A DNA stretch of 64,000 bases from Winogradskyella eximia (GTDB lineage: Bacteria; Bacteroidota; Bacteroidia; Flavobacteriales; Flavobacteriaceae), in NCBI RefSeq assembly GCF_003386165.1, contig NZ_QRDV01000008.1:19103-83102 (forward strand), written 5' to 3'. The translations under genes were made by a program, and so were the position numbers. The notes beneath the pieces are model-generated. The model saw only the letters and a list, made by a program, of their open reading frames with translations, was not told where the DNA came from and searched no databases. Below are positions 51,870 to 60,969 of the stretch, piece by piece. How positions within the stretch are numbered: the first letter of the stretch is position 1; each line of letters opens with the position of its first letter.

Positions 51870-52601
51870 ATGACTAAATCAACTAAACAATGGTACGCAT
51901 CTTGGTTTGACACACCATACTACCATATTTTGTATAAAGACAGAGATTATACCGAAGCTCAAGGGTTTATGGACAATCTTACCAATTACCTTAACATTCC
52001 AGAAGGCGGAAAAATTTTAGATTTGGCTTGTGGAAAAGGCAGGCATTCTGTTTATCTTAATTCTTTGGGTTATGATGTTACAGGAGTTGATTTATCTGAA
52101 AAAAGCATCAATCACGCTAAGCAATTTGAGAATGAAACACTAAAATTTAATGTTCATGATATGAGTAAACCATATCCAGACACATTTGATGCCGTGTTCA
52201 ATCTCTTTACTAGCTTTGGTTATTTTGAAGATGAAAACTGTAATCTTGAAACTATAAAAGCAATTAAATCAGAACTAAATGATTTTGGATTTGGAGTAAT
52301 TGATTTTATGAATGTGAACTATATTATTGAAAATTTAGTCGCAGAAGATGTAAAAACAGTAGAAGGCATTGATTTTCACCAAAAGCGTTCTGTAAAAGAT
52401 GGATACATTATTAAAGACATTAGTTTTGAAGCTGACGGAGAGCACTTTGAATTTCAAGAGCGTGTAAAAGCGTTTACTTTAAAAGATTTTGAAACGCTTT
52501 TTGAAAAAGCAGGAGTTTATTTGTTAGATGTTTTTGGTGATTTTAAATTACATAAATTCCATTCTAAAACATCTGAACGCTTAATCATGATTTTTAAGTA
52601 A
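51870..52601 (+). CDS. Class I SAM-dependent methyltransferase
   Basis: 243 residues. Motif I ILDLACGKGRHSVYLNSLGY (~49-68), VTGVDLSEKSINHAK, and the following acidic loop FDAVFNLFTSFGYF match the YcgJ/Methyltransf_11-25 type. Substrate not predictable. Starts 24 bp after a divergent -7 box; the next gene (ZIP transporter) begins 7 bp after its stop, and DUF4268 follows, so the three probably form an operon. Confidence 0.85.
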   Translation: MTKSTKQWYASWFDTPYYHILYKDRDYTEAQGFMDNLTNYLNIPEGGKILDLACGKGRHSVYLNSLGYDVTGVDLSEKSINHAKQFENETLKFNVHDMSKPYPDTFDAVFNLFTSFGYFEDENCNLETIKAIKSELNDFGFGVIDFMNVNYIIENLVAEDVKTVEGIDFHQKRSVKDGYIIKDISFEADGEHFEFQERVKAFTLKDFETLFEKAGVYLLDVFGDFKLHKFHSKTSERLIMIFK

Positions 52602-52608
52602 TTACTGA

Positions 52609-53283
52609 ATGATTAGTTATTTATTACCCTTATTAGCCGTAGTTATAGGAGTTGCCATTGCTTTATTAACTAAAAAGCAAAAATCAATTTATACGAAATT
52701 GCTTTTATCTTTTAGTGGTGCGTTTTTATTAGCATTAACCCTTTTTGATTTATTACCCGAAGTGTATCACCACATTGATGCCAAACTAACAGGTTTATAC
52801 ATTATGTGCGGTATTCTGCTTCAGATTATTTTAGAATTCTTCTCAAAAGGTGCTGAGCATGGCCATGTACACGTGCATCAAGAGGATAATGAATTTCCTT
52901 GGTTACTTTTTATAAGCTTATGCATACATAGTTTTTTAGAGGGCTTTCCTATTCATCAACATAATGATATGGTTTATGGCGTTTTAATTCATAAAATTCC
53001 TATTGCCATTTTAATTACTGCCTTTTTATTACAATCTAACTATAGCAAACTTCAAGTGGTTAGCTTTTTAGTTGTCTTTGCAGCAATGACACCATTGGGT
53101 ACTTATATATCAAATCACTCCAGTGTTATGGTCAATTATGTTGATGTAATTAATGCTTTTGTTATTGGTATCTTTTTACATATTTCAACAACCATTTTGT
53201 TTGAATCTGGTGAAGGTCATAAATTCAATTTATCTAAGCTATTGGCTATATGTTTAGGTATATTAATCGCTTATTTTATATAA
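52609..53283 (+). CDS. ZIP-family metal transporter
   Basis: 224 residues, seven to eight membrane helices. The His-rich loop HGHVHVHQED between helices and the helix-IV metal motif CIHSFLEGFPIHQ and VYGVLIHKIPIAI in helix V identify a ZIP transporter, importing Zn2+ or similar divalent cations. The downstream gene starts 0 bp after its stop (TAAATG), so translation is coupled. Confidence 0.92.
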   Translation: MISYLLPLLAVVIGVAIALLTKKQKSIYTKLLLSFSGAFLLALTLFDLLPEVYHHIDAKLTGLYIMCGILLQIILEFFSKGAEHGHVHVHQEDNEFPWLLFISLCIHSFLEGFPIHQHNDMVYGVLIHKIPIAILITAFLLQSNYSKLQVVSFLVVFAAMTPLGTYISNHSSVMVNYVDVINAFVIGIFLHISTTILFESGEGHKFNLSKLLAICLGILIAYFI

Positions 53284-53712
53284 ATGTTTTCAAAAGAAGA
53301 ATCGAGACTACTAAGACAAGAATTTTGGACTAGCTTTGGAAAATCTTTTCCACGAAAATGGTTATTATACGACACTAAAATAAAAGGTGTTTCTTTTAAA
53401 TTTCATTTTGATACTACCTCTGCATTAATCACCTTAGACTTAGAAGATGATTTAGAAAACCGTATTAATTGTTGGGAAAAGCTAGAATCTTTAAAAGGCA
53501 TTTTAAAAAGCGAATACTTACCAGAAGCTATATATGAGGAAGAACATTTTCTCGATAACGGTAAAGAAATCTCTCGGATTTACTTACCCTTAGAACAAAA
53601 AGTATCTATCCATAATAAAAACACTTGGCGTGATGTTATGGAATTCTTCAATGTAAACATGAATTTATTCGAAGCCTTTTTTGAAGAATACAAAGACCTT
53701 ATAAAAGGCTAA
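53284..53712 (+). CDS. DUF4268 protein
   Basis: 142 residues, soluble. The N-terminus FWTSFGKSFPRKWLLYDTKI and IYLPLEQKVSIHNKNTWRDV match DUF4268, a small PD-(D/E)xK-related-looking domain often found at the C-terminus of endonuclease-like proteins but here free-standing, as is normal in Flavobacteriia. Last gene of the methyltransferase-ZIP operon. Confidence 0.82.
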   Translation: MFSKEESRLLRQEFWTSFGKSFPRKWLLYDTKIKGVSFKFHFDTTSALITLDLEDDLENRINCWEKLESLKGILKSEYLPEAIYEEEHFLDNGKEISRIYLPLEQKVSIHNKNTWRDVMEFFNVNMNLFEAFFEEYKDLIKG

Positions 53713-53769
53713 AAAACAAACACCTACCACTACTCCATATATTATTGGTTAATCCACTCAAAATTTAAA

Positions 53770-53928
53770 TGAGGTTTGGTAATTACATTAGTTTAGAAAC
53801 ATTTTACTGAAGTTTTATTAACGCAACGCGAAGCATTAGATTCTAAAATTGAAATTATAGAAACCAAAAGAGACCAACTCTTGGCAAATGTAAAAATTTA
53901 TCAAGCCTTAGGTGGTGGATGGAATTAG
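53770..53928 (+). pseudogene. Remnant of an RND efflux outer-membrane factor (TolC/NodT-like) C-terminus
   Basis: From 53800 the frame reads HFTEVLLTQREALDSKIEI then ETKRDQLLANVKIYQALGGG and WN-stop, the classic end of an OprM/CusC/NodT outer-membrane channel. Upstream, NYISLET appears in another frame, so the coding is broken and no full-length gene exists. It is a decayed gene tail, perhaps left by a deletion. Confidence 0.65.
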
Positions 53929-53949
53929 TTGAAGAGTGCCCTAAATCTT

Positions 53950-53983
53950 AAAGCCATTTTGCATGTTGTAAAATGGCTTTTTA
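53950..53983 (+). terminator. Terminator hairpin
   Basis: AAAGCCATTTT pairs with AAAATGGCTTT, followed by TTAATTT. Probably the original terminator of the pseudogene. Confidence 0.75.
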
Positions 53984-54054
53984 ATTTATTACGCATAGAA
54001 TAATGCTTATATTTAGCCTTGAACAAAAGCTAAACTTGCTAATTAAAGTCTATA

Positions 54055-54507
54055 ATGAAAAATATTTTTGACAAAACTGTTACCGACGAAGTTATTGAGC
54101 GTATCAATAGATTAGAACCAACAACAAAACCAAATTGGGGGAAAATGTCGGTTGACCAAATGTTAGCACATTGCAGTGTTACTTACGAACTTGATTTTGA
54201 AGATAAACATCCTAAACCTAAAGGGTTTAAGAAATGGATGCTTAAAACATTTGTAAAAAATATAGTGGTAAGCGAAAAACCGTATAAAAAAAATGGACGT
54301 ACTGCTCCAGAATTTCTAATTGCGAGCGATAAAGATTTTAATTTAGAAAAAGACAGATTAACTGCATACATTATAAAAGCTCAAGAATTAGGCAATAATC
54401 ATTATAATCAAAAGGAAAGCCATTCTTTTGGCAAATTGTCTTCAACCGAATGGAACAATATGTTCTACAAACATTTAGACCATCATTTAAATCAGTTTGG
54501 AGTATAA
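54055..54507 (+). CDS. DUF1569 protein
   Basis: 150 residues, a DinB-like four-helix protein. The segment LEPTTKPNWGKMSVDQMLAHC and the C-terminal HSFGKLSSTEWNNMFYKHLD match DUF1569; His residues at the expected metal-site positions are seen (AHC, HLDHHLNQFG). Enzymatic role unknown. Monocistronic. Confidence 0.85.
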   Translation: MKNIFDKTVTDEVIERINRLEPTTKPNWGKMSVDQMLAHCSVTYELDFEDKHPKPKGFKKWMLKTFVKNIVVSEKPYKKNGRTAPEFLIASDKDFNLEKDRLTAYIIKAQELGNNHYNQKESHSFGKLSSTEWNNMFYKHLDHHLNQFGV

Positions 54508-54571
54508 ACAAAATACGGTAGAAATAAAATAATTCCCATTTTCAGAATTATGCTTTTTGAATTTAAGAAAT

Positions 54572-55198
54572 TTATAGATCAGGTACTTGATCCTCCTTCT
54601 TATACAAACTAGGCAAACTAATTTTAAAACGTACAGCAATTAATCTCACAATAATAACAACTAAACCAGCGATGACAAACAAATAATTTTCATCCTCTAA
54701 AAAACGTCTTAGAAGGAAATAAGTTAGTCCTCCCAAAATACAAGCGGTTGCATAAATTTCCTTTCTAAAAATTACAGGAATCTCATTACACAGAATATCT
54801 CTAAGCACACCACCAAAGCAGGCTGTCATTGTCCCTAAAGCTATACAAACTATTGGATGTAATCCTGCTACAAGTCCTGTGTCTACACCAACTAAGGTAT
54901 AAAGTGCAATACCAATTGTATCGAATAAAAAAAGTGATTTTCTGAGGTAATTAATTCGTTTTCTAAATACAACTGCAAAAGAAGCAGAACCAATAATGAC
55001 ATACACAAAAGTCATGTTTTTCATCCAAGAGACAGGTTCAACACCAATCATTACATCTCTTAAAGTACCACCTCCAACTGCTGTAACAAAAGCAATAATA
55101 AGAACACCAAATGGATCCATACGTTTGTTCATGGCAACTAATGCACCAGAAATAGCAAAAGCTATTGTTCCTAATATATCTACTATTTGAAAAAACAT
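54572..55198 (-). CDS. Trimeric intracellular cation channel family protein (YicG/UPF0126)
   Basis: 208 residues, six to seven membrane helices built as a two-fold repeat. The repeated Gly-rich signature appears as TAVGGGTLRDVMIG and TACFGGVLRDILCNEIP, the TRIC/UPF0126 hallmark. Prokaryotic TRIC channels conduct K+ and related cations. Two transmembrane repeats, no further domain. Monocistronic. Confidence 0.93.
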   Translation of the reverse strand: MFFQIVDILGTIAFAISGALVAMNKRMDPFGVLIIAFVTAVGGGTLRDVMIGVEPVSWMKNMTFVYVIIGSASFAVVFRKRINYLRKSLFLFDTIGIALYTLVGVDTGLVAGLHPIVCIALGTMTACFGGVLRDILCNEIPVIFRKEIYATACILGGLTYFLLRRFLEDENYLFVIAGLVVIIVRLIAVRFKISLPSLYKKEDQVPDL

Positions 55199-55284
55199 GA
55201 GTTTATTAAAATTTCATTTGTAATAATCTTAACTCAGCAAAAGCGATTCACTCAAGTTTGTTTTTAACAAACTTGGTTATCTCC

Positions 55285-56010
55285 TTACATGTTCTGAGTG
55301 TAATAATTATAATCTTTCAGAATGGTATCAATAAACTGAACATCGTATAACTTTGTTTCAATTTGAAGTGTATCGCAAATCTTATTCTTCAAAATGGTTA
55401 AAGTTTTAAAATCATTATTCTTTTTAGAAATCGTAAAGGCATCTTTAATAATCCTTACATCTTTATCAGTTAACTGAGTTACGTTACTAAAAACAGGCTC
55501 GTAATCGTCGCTAATATCTTCGAGAATTGTACTTGTTATTTTATGCTTTTTCTTCACACTAATAACCACAGTACCTGCTGCCGCATCACCAACGCGTTGT
55601 TTTTTGTCTGACAATAAAATACTTAATATACCTATAGATGGTGAGAAAATCCATAAATCTACAATTCTAAGCATCCAACGTACAAAGAAATTATACCATT
55701 GGGTTGGTGTACCATCTACACTTACCACTTTAATTTTCATTATCATTTTCCCAACGGTTTGTCCACCAAAAAGAATATGACAAATTACCGAATAAAAAAG
55801 TGCAGGTAATGTAAACAACCCTAAAAAACCACGCCTAGTCCAGCCGTCTGCATCAAATATCTCTGATACTGAAACAAGACTTTCAACAATAGTCATGTAA
55901 GTAATTATTATGATGCCATCGATTAAGAAAGCGACCATACGTTCTCCCAAACCAATTAACTTGTAATCTAAGTTGACATTTTGTGCCGTGTTAATTGCTA
56001 ATTTGCTCAT
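55285..56010 (-). CDS. RDD-family membrane protein
   Basis: 241 residues. An RDD domain with about four membrane helices (~25-155): GLGERMVAFLIDGIIII (Arg-Asp pattern) and KKQRVGDAAAGTVVI. The C-terminal ~90 residues are cytoplasmic and helical. Divergent from the SpoIIM-like gene 36 bp away; the two genes flank a shared promoter region, and together with the downstream genes they form the conserved RDD-SpoIIM-MoxR cluster. Confidence 0.88.
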   Translation of the reverse strand: MSKLAINTAQNVNLDYKLIGLGERMVAFLIDGIIIITYMTIVESLVSVSEIFDADGWTRRGFLGLFTLPALFYSVICHILFGGQTVGKMIMKIKVVSVDGTPTQWYNFFVRWMLRIVDLWIFSPSIGILSILLSDKKQRVGDAAAGTVVISVKKKHKITSTILEDISDDYEPVFSNVTQLTDKDVRIIKDAFTISKKNNDFKTLTILKNKICDTLQIETKLYDVQFIDTILKDYNYYTQNM

Positions 56011-56045
56011 TGAAATGTATATTCGTTTCTAATTTAAAATGATTT

Positions 56046-57041
56046 ATGCGCGAAGCGTCTTTCGTGAAGCAAAATAAGGAAAAATGGATTGGTTTTGAAA
56101 ACGCATTAGATAATAATGTAAAAATAAATCCGGATGACTTAGCTTCTTACTACATACAGCTTACTAACGATTTGTCTTATGCTCAAACTTATTACCCTGA
56201 GAGTAAGACTTTATTGTACCTAAACTCGTTGGCTTCGCAAGCGCATCAAAAAATATATATTACCAAAAAAGAATCTAAAAACAAGATTGTTTCGTTTTGG
56301 AGAGACGAGTTTCCATTATTCTTTTATCAATATCAAAAAACACTACTCTACACCTTTCTAATTTTTATGTCTGCAGTAACTATTGGTGCGGTTTCTACTT
56401 TAAATGACGATTCGTTTATTCGTTTAATTTTAGGTGATGGTTATGTAAACATGACCTTAGAAAACATAGAAAAAGGCGAACCCATGGCTGTTTATAAAAG
56501 CGGAAGTAATATTGGATCGTTTTTAGGAATTACCATCAACAACATTAGAGTGGCTATTATCGCTTTTGCGTGTGGAGCGATTTTTAGCGTTGGTACAATT
56601 TACGTACTTTTTAGCAATGGCATAATGTTGGGTGCTTTTATTACGTTCTTTTACAATCACGGAATTTTAGAAAAAACCTCAACTGTTTGGTTACATGGTA
56701 CTATTGAAATCTCAGTAATTGTAATTGCTGGTTGTGCAGGTTTAGTTATGGGAAATAGTTTTTTGTTTCCTAAAACCTATTCAAGACGTGTTGCTTTTAT
56801 GAAAGGAGCCAAAGATGGATTAAAAATTGTAGTTAGTACTATTCCTTTCTTTATTATTGCTGGTTTTATTGAAGGTTTTATAACACGTTACGGTGAGCAA
56901 ATGCCTTGGTTTATTGCTTACGGTATCATCTTTTTATCCTTATTTTTAATTGTATATTACTACATTATTTATCCGATAGCACTGAATAAAGCTAGTAAAA
57001 CGAAGCTCATCCAGGTTTCATCTAAATCCCAAATTACGTGA
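56046..57041 (+). CDS. Stage II sporulation protein M (SpoIIM)-like membrane protein
   Basis: 331 residues. An N-terminal cytoplasmic helical region (~1-95), then about five membrane helices (~98-310); the Gly-rich HGTIEISVIVIAGCAGLVMG is typical of SpoIIM/DUF95. In non-spore formers the family sits next to MoxR-DUF58 genes, as here; role in envelope or proteolysis unknown. The last bases overlap the next gene's start (GTGA). Confidence 0.85.
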   Translation: MREASFVKQNKEKWIGFENALDNNVKINPDDLASYYIQLTNDLSYAQTYYPESKTLLYLNSLASQAHQKIYITKKESKNKIVSFWRDEFPLFFYQYQKTLLYTFLIFMSAVTIGAVSTLNDDSFIRLILGDGYVNMTLENIEKGEPMAVYKSGSNIGSFLGITINNIRVAIIAFACGAIFSVGTIYVLFSNGIMLGAFITFFYNHGILEKTSTVWLHGTIEISVIVIAGCAGLVMGNSFLFPKTYSRRVAFMKGAKDGLKIVVSTIPFFIIAGFIEGFITRYGEQMPWFIAYGIIFLSLFLIVYYYIIYPIALNKASKTKLIQVSSKSQIT

Positions 57042-57958
57042 ACGAAAAGTATATTGAATTAAGAACAAGAAGTACGTTTGGAGATATTATTAACACTTAT
57101 TTTTTATTTCTAAAGCATAATTTTAAAGCCTACACCAATTTATATTTAAGATATAATGCTATTAGTATTATTCTTACGTTGATTTCCTCATACCTTTTAG
57201 TCACTGGCTTTATGGGTTTGGCAAGTAGGGATTTTAGATTTGGAATGGGTTCTAATGTAGCAACTGAAAGTTACTTTATTGCAGGAGCGATAATCCTTTT
57301 CTTAATTATTTTCATCACTTCTTTAATCAACTTTAGTTTCTCAAGTGCTTACATAGCAGATTATGTGAAAAATGAAGGTGAAGTTGAATCTAAACGCATC
57401 TGGAAAAGTATTACGAGTAACCTAGGCACTATTATCGTTTTCATCCTAATAGGTGGTCTTATTGTAGTCGCTTATTTTATAATCTCAATGGTTTTAGCGT
57501 TTATTCCTTTTCTAGGCATGCTAGCTCAATATGGTTTAAACTTTACTTTAACTGCCGTTTTTGGGTTGACCTTTATGTCTATATTCTCAACAAATAAAAG
57601 TGTTGGTGAAGCACTTTCTGAAGGCGTTAATTTTACAACATCTAATTTTTGGCGTATTGTATTATTCAGTTTGGTTATTGGCATTCTTAATTTTATGATT
57701 ACGATGCTTGTTATTTCTATACCAAGTGTTATTATAGGAATTTATGTTTATTTTTCTGTAGAAAGTAATGTAGATTTATCCACAAGCGTCTTCGCAACCT
57801 TAGTATTTACCTTCGGTTTTGCCGCTTTTTTATTATCATTTATATACACACAAGCCTTGTCTCAAATTTCATATGGTATTTTGTATTACAATCTAAATGA
57901 AGTAAAATACAACTTGTTTCTCCAACAAAAAATCGATCAAATTGGTGTTAATGAGTAA
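57038..57958 (+). CDS. Multi-helix membrane protein of the MoxR cluster
   Basis: 306 residues, GTG start overlapping the previous stop. About six membrane helices (~35-60, ~85-110, ~125-165, ~170-190, ~200-235, ~245-275) with a central Gly-rich segment, and a short cytoplasmic C-terminus. Resembles DUF4013-like glycerophosphoryl-diester-phosphodiesterase membrane domains, but I do not claim the family. Coupled to the next gene by overlap. Confidence 0.65.
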   Translation: MNEKYIELRTRSTFGDIINTYFLFLKHNFKAYTNLYLRYNAISIILTLISSYLLVTGFMGLASRDFRFGMGSNVATESYFIAGAIILFLIIFITSLINFSFSSAYIADYVKNEGEVESKRIWKSITSNLGTIIVFILIGGLIVVAYFIISMVLAFIPFLGMLAQYGLNFTLTAVFGLTFMSIFSTNKSVGEALSEGVNFTTSNFWRIVLFSLVIGILNFMITMLVISIPSVIIGIYVYFSVESNVDLSTSVFATLVFTFGFAAFLLSFIYTQALSQISYGILYYNLNEVKYNLFLQQKIDQIGVNE

Positions 57959-58679
57959 GTCTCAACTCAAACATATCAACACATTTTTAATGACAACATT
58001 CGGTTCTGCCTTACTGTGGTCTCAAGATGTTGTTGTTAAAAGAGATTCCTCTGATTTAGATGTCACTTATTTTAAAGAAAACTTTAAAGAAAATTATTCC
58101 GATAGTGACTTTAATTATTCTATAAACGACACTGGAGGTATTAACCTTATGCAACGTGTTCTTAGAAAATTTTTCAATTGGCTAGGAGATGTTTTTGGCT
58201 TTGATATTGATTTTATTGACTATGAAACATTAGAATATATTGTTTACGGATTATTAGGTGTTATTGTGTTATACCTTTTAATTAAGTTCTTATTAGAAAA
58301 CCCTGTAAGTTCTGTATTTAAAACCGAAAATAAAGACATTGAAGGTTTTAGTTATGTTGAAGAAAACATAGAGCAAATTGATTTTGAAAATTTAATTTCA
58401 AAAGCTTTAAAAGAAAAAAATTATAGATTAGCCACGCGTTACCTTTATTTAAAGTCGTTAAAATCGCTTGCCAACAAACAAATTATTGAATGGCATTATG
58501 AAAAAACAAATTCAGACTATTTAAATGAAATAAAGGATAGCCAACTCAAAACCTTATTTAAACGTGTATCTTATATATACGATTATGTTTGGTATGGCGA
58601 ATTCCCAATAGACGAAGAAAGCTTTAATAAAAATAAAGCCGATTTTAATGACCTTATAAAAACAACTCAACATGGATAA
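57951..58679 (+). CDS. DUF4129-type membrane protein of the MoxR cluster
   Basis: 242 residues from the ATG at 57951 (an in-frame TTG lies at 57942). A hydrophobic N-terminal helix (signal/anchor), a second helix ~90-110 (YIVYGLLGVIVLYLLIKFL), and a cytoplasmic C-terminus with the DUF4129 pattern LISKALKEKNYRLATRYLYL and HYEKTNSDYL. Such proteins lie in MoxR-DUF58 operons and often combine with transglutaminase-like partners. Overlaps the next gene. Confidence 0.75.
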   Translation: MSKSQLKHINTFLMTTFGSALLWSQDVVVKRDSSDLDVTYFKENFKENYSDSDFNYSINDTGGINLMQRVLRKFFNWLGDVFGFDIDFIDYETLEYIVYGLLGVIVLYLLIKFLLENPVSSVFKTENKDIEGFSYVEENIEQIDFENLISKALKEKNYRLATRYLYLKSLKSLANKQIIEWHYEKTNSDYLNEIKDSQLKTLFKRVSYIYDYVWYGEFPIDEESFNKNKADFNDLIKTTQHG

Positions 58680-59871
58680 GCGTTCTAAAATTGCGCTATA
58701 CATCATTGGTGCTGTGATTGTTTTTATGATGATTGCAGAAATCACCAAACCCAAAGCACTAAACTGGCGAAATTCTTATTCTGCAGCAGATAAGATTCCA
58801 TTAGGTTGTTACGTGTTATTTAATGAATTAGAAACCTTTTCTGAAGGAGACGTTTTGGTCTCTGAAAAATCGATATACGAATATCTTAAAACCGAAGAAT
58901 TCTCTGAGCCGAAGTCCCTAATATTTGTTAATGACCGTATTAATTTTGGAAAAGAAGAATCTAAAACTTTAATGAAATTTGTAGAAGATGGGAATACTGT
59001 TTTTATTAGTAGTACCTATTTCTACGGTAATGTTTTAGACACTTTAAATGTTAGTGTACAACGACAATACACCAATATTTACAGAAAAGAGGCAGACAAT
59101 AAATTTACAAGTCCGAGTTTACAAGCCAATAATAGAATTTATAAAGATGTTATTGAAAACAGTTTCTTTGAATCTATAGACACGCTTAGAACAACGGTTT
59201 TAGGAACTTTAACCACAAAAAACGAGGACGAGATTGAAGAAACGTATCCTAATTTAATTAAAGTAGAAGTTGGTGATAACAACGGTCAATTTATTCTGCA
59301 CACCAATCCGTTTACTTTTACCAATTACCATCTTCTAGATGATAAAGAAGATTATGCTGCAACCGTTTTATCTTATATGCCCAAGCAACAAATAATTTGG
59401 GATAACAATTACAAAAGTGGTCGTAAAGTCATTACTAGTCCGTTGCGTTATATTTTAGATAACACAGCCTTAAAATGGGCTTTTTACATTAGTATGTTTG
59501 GCTTAATTCTGTTTGTGATATTTAGAGGTAAGCGTACACAACGTATTATTCCTGTGATTAAAAAATTAGATAATGCTACTGTAGATTTCACCAGAACTAT
59601 TGGCGAATTATATTATCAGCATGGTGATTTCAGCAACATTATTGAAAAGAAAATTCAATACTTTTTAGAGTTTGTTAGAACAATTTATTACCTAGAAACC
59701 AATCAATTTAATTCAGGTTTTATTGATAAGCTTGCAGCAAAATCTAGCAATACAAAAGAAGACACAAAGACTTTAGTGGATTACATTGTCTTTTTAAAAT
59801 CGAAAACAAATCATACTGAGCAAGAGCTCATAGAATTGAATAAAAAAATAGAACATTTTAAACGAACATAA
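58672..59871 (+). CDS. DUF4350 membrane protein
   Basis: 399 residues. An N-terminal helix (IALYIIGAVIVFMMIAEI), a periplasmic DUF4350 domain (IPLGCYVLFNELETF ... FVNDRINFGKEESKTLMKFV ... LMKFVEDGNTVFISSTYFYG, overlapping segments), a second helix (~267-283, FYISMFGLILFVIF), and a cytoplasmic tail. The domain recalls periplasmic GATase-like folds; role unknown. Overlaps the DUF4129 gene by 8 bp. Confidence 0.8.
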   Translation: MDKRSKIALYIIGAVIVFMMIAEITKPKALNWRNSYSAADKIPLGCYVLFNELETFSEGDVLVSEKSIYEYLKTEEFSEPKSLIFVNDRINFGKEESKTLMKFVEDGNTVFISSTYFYGNVLDTLNVSVQRQYTNIYRKEADNKFTSPSLQANNRIYKDVIENSFFESIDTLRTTVLGTLTTKNEDEIEETYPNLIKVEVGDNNGQFILHTNPFTFTNYHLLDDKEDYAATVLSYMPKQQIIWDNNYKSGRKVITSPLRYILDNTALKWAFYISMFGLILFVIFRGKRTQRIIPVIKKLDNATVDFTRTIGELYYQHGDFSNIIEKKIQYFLEFVRTIYYLETNQFNSGFIDKLAAKSSNTKEDTKTLVDYIVFLKSKTNHTEQELIELNKKIEHFKRT

Positions 59872-59877
59872 GTTATT

Positions 59878-60969
59878 ATGGAAGACCAAAATATACCATC
59901 ATCCGAGCATTTGGATGATACAAATCGTACTGAAGAAAATAACGTAAACGAAACAAATCCTTCAAACGATATAAAGGAAGAGGTTACAGAACCAACTACT
60001 GAAGGTTTCCAAAGCCGAATTGATTTACAACCCTTACAAAATAGCGTTGAAGATATTAAGCGAGAAATTGCTAAGTTCATCGTTGGCCAGAATGAAATGA
60101 TTGAGCTTTTAATTATTTCAATTTTAACTAATGGTCATTCACTAATTGAAGGTGTTCCTGGTGTTGCAAAAACAGTGACTGCAAAAATGCTAGCTAAAAC
60201 TATGGCTGTAGATTTCAGCAGAATCCAATTCACACCAGATTTAATGCCAAGTGATATTTTGGGGACTTCGATTTTTAATGTTAAAAACAGTGAATTCGAA
60301 TATAAAAAAGGGCCTATCTTCTCTAACATTGTGCTTATTGATGAGATTAACAGAGCACCAGCAAAAACGCAAGCTGCCTTATTTGAAGTTATGGCAGAAC
60401 GTCAAATTACCATGGATGGCACGCGCTACGAAATGGAATTACCATTTTTAGTATTCGCTACACAAAACCCTATTGAGCAAGAAGGAACGTATCGTTTACC
60501 AGAGGCACAATTAGACCGTTTTCTTTTCAAAATAAATGTAGACTACCCTTCTTTAGAAGATGAAGTTCAGATTTTAGTAGATAATCATTCTCGTCAAGAC
60601 AAAATGGATTTCAACGACATTAAAGCTGTATTGTCTGCAGAAGAGATTAAGAAATACCAAGACCTCATTAAACAAATTGTTGTTGAAGATAACCTCTTAA
60701 ATTACATTGCTTCTATTGTTCATAATACCAGAACAAACGCTAATTTATATTTAGGTGCCTCACCAAGAGCTTCAATCGCCATTTTAAATGCCGCTAAAGC
60801 AAATGCTGCTATAAACGGTAGAGATTTTGTAACACCAGATGACATTAAACGTTGTACAAAGGCTATTTTGCAACACAGATTAGTATTAACACCAGAACGC
60901 GAAATGGAAGCCTTTACAGTAGATAAAGTTGTAGACCAAATTCTTGAAACTATAGAGATTCCTAGATAG
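59878..60969 (+). CDS. MoxR-family AAA+ ATPase
   Basis: 363 residues. An acidic low-complexity N-terminus (~1-45), then the MoxR AAA+ module: Walker A EGVPGVAKTV (~91-100), Walker B IVLIDEINRAPAKTQAALFE, sensor I FATQNPIEQEGTYRLPEAQLDRF (shown in part). MoxR ATPases act as chaperones that remodel envelope or metal-centre proteins together with DUF58/VWA partners encoded beside them. The stop TAG shares its G with the GTG start of the DUF58 gene. Confidence 0.93.
   Translation: MEDQNIPSSEHLDDTNRTEENNVNETNPSNDIKEEVTEPTTEGFQSRIDLQPLQNSVEDIKREIAKFIVGQNEMIELLIISILTNGHSLIEGVPGVAKTVTAKMLAKTMAVDFSRIQFTPDLMPSDILGTSIFNVKNSEFEYKKGPIFSNIVLIDEINRAPAKTQAALFEVMAERQITMDGTRYEMELPFLVFATQNPIEQEGTYRLPEAQLDRFLFKINVDYPSLEDEVQILVDNHSRQDKMDFNDIKAVLSAEEIKKYQDLIKQIVVEDNLLNYIASIVHNTRTNANLYLGASPRASIAILNAAKANAAINGRDFVTPDDIKRCTKAILQHRLVLTPEREMEAFTVDKVVDQILETIEIPR

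Larger units (their letters stand above)
53713..54054. other. Intergenic region with pseudogene tail and terminator
   Basis: 342 bp: an efflux outer-membrane-factor remnant (~53770-53928), then a terminator hairpin. No intact gene. Confidence 0.7.
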
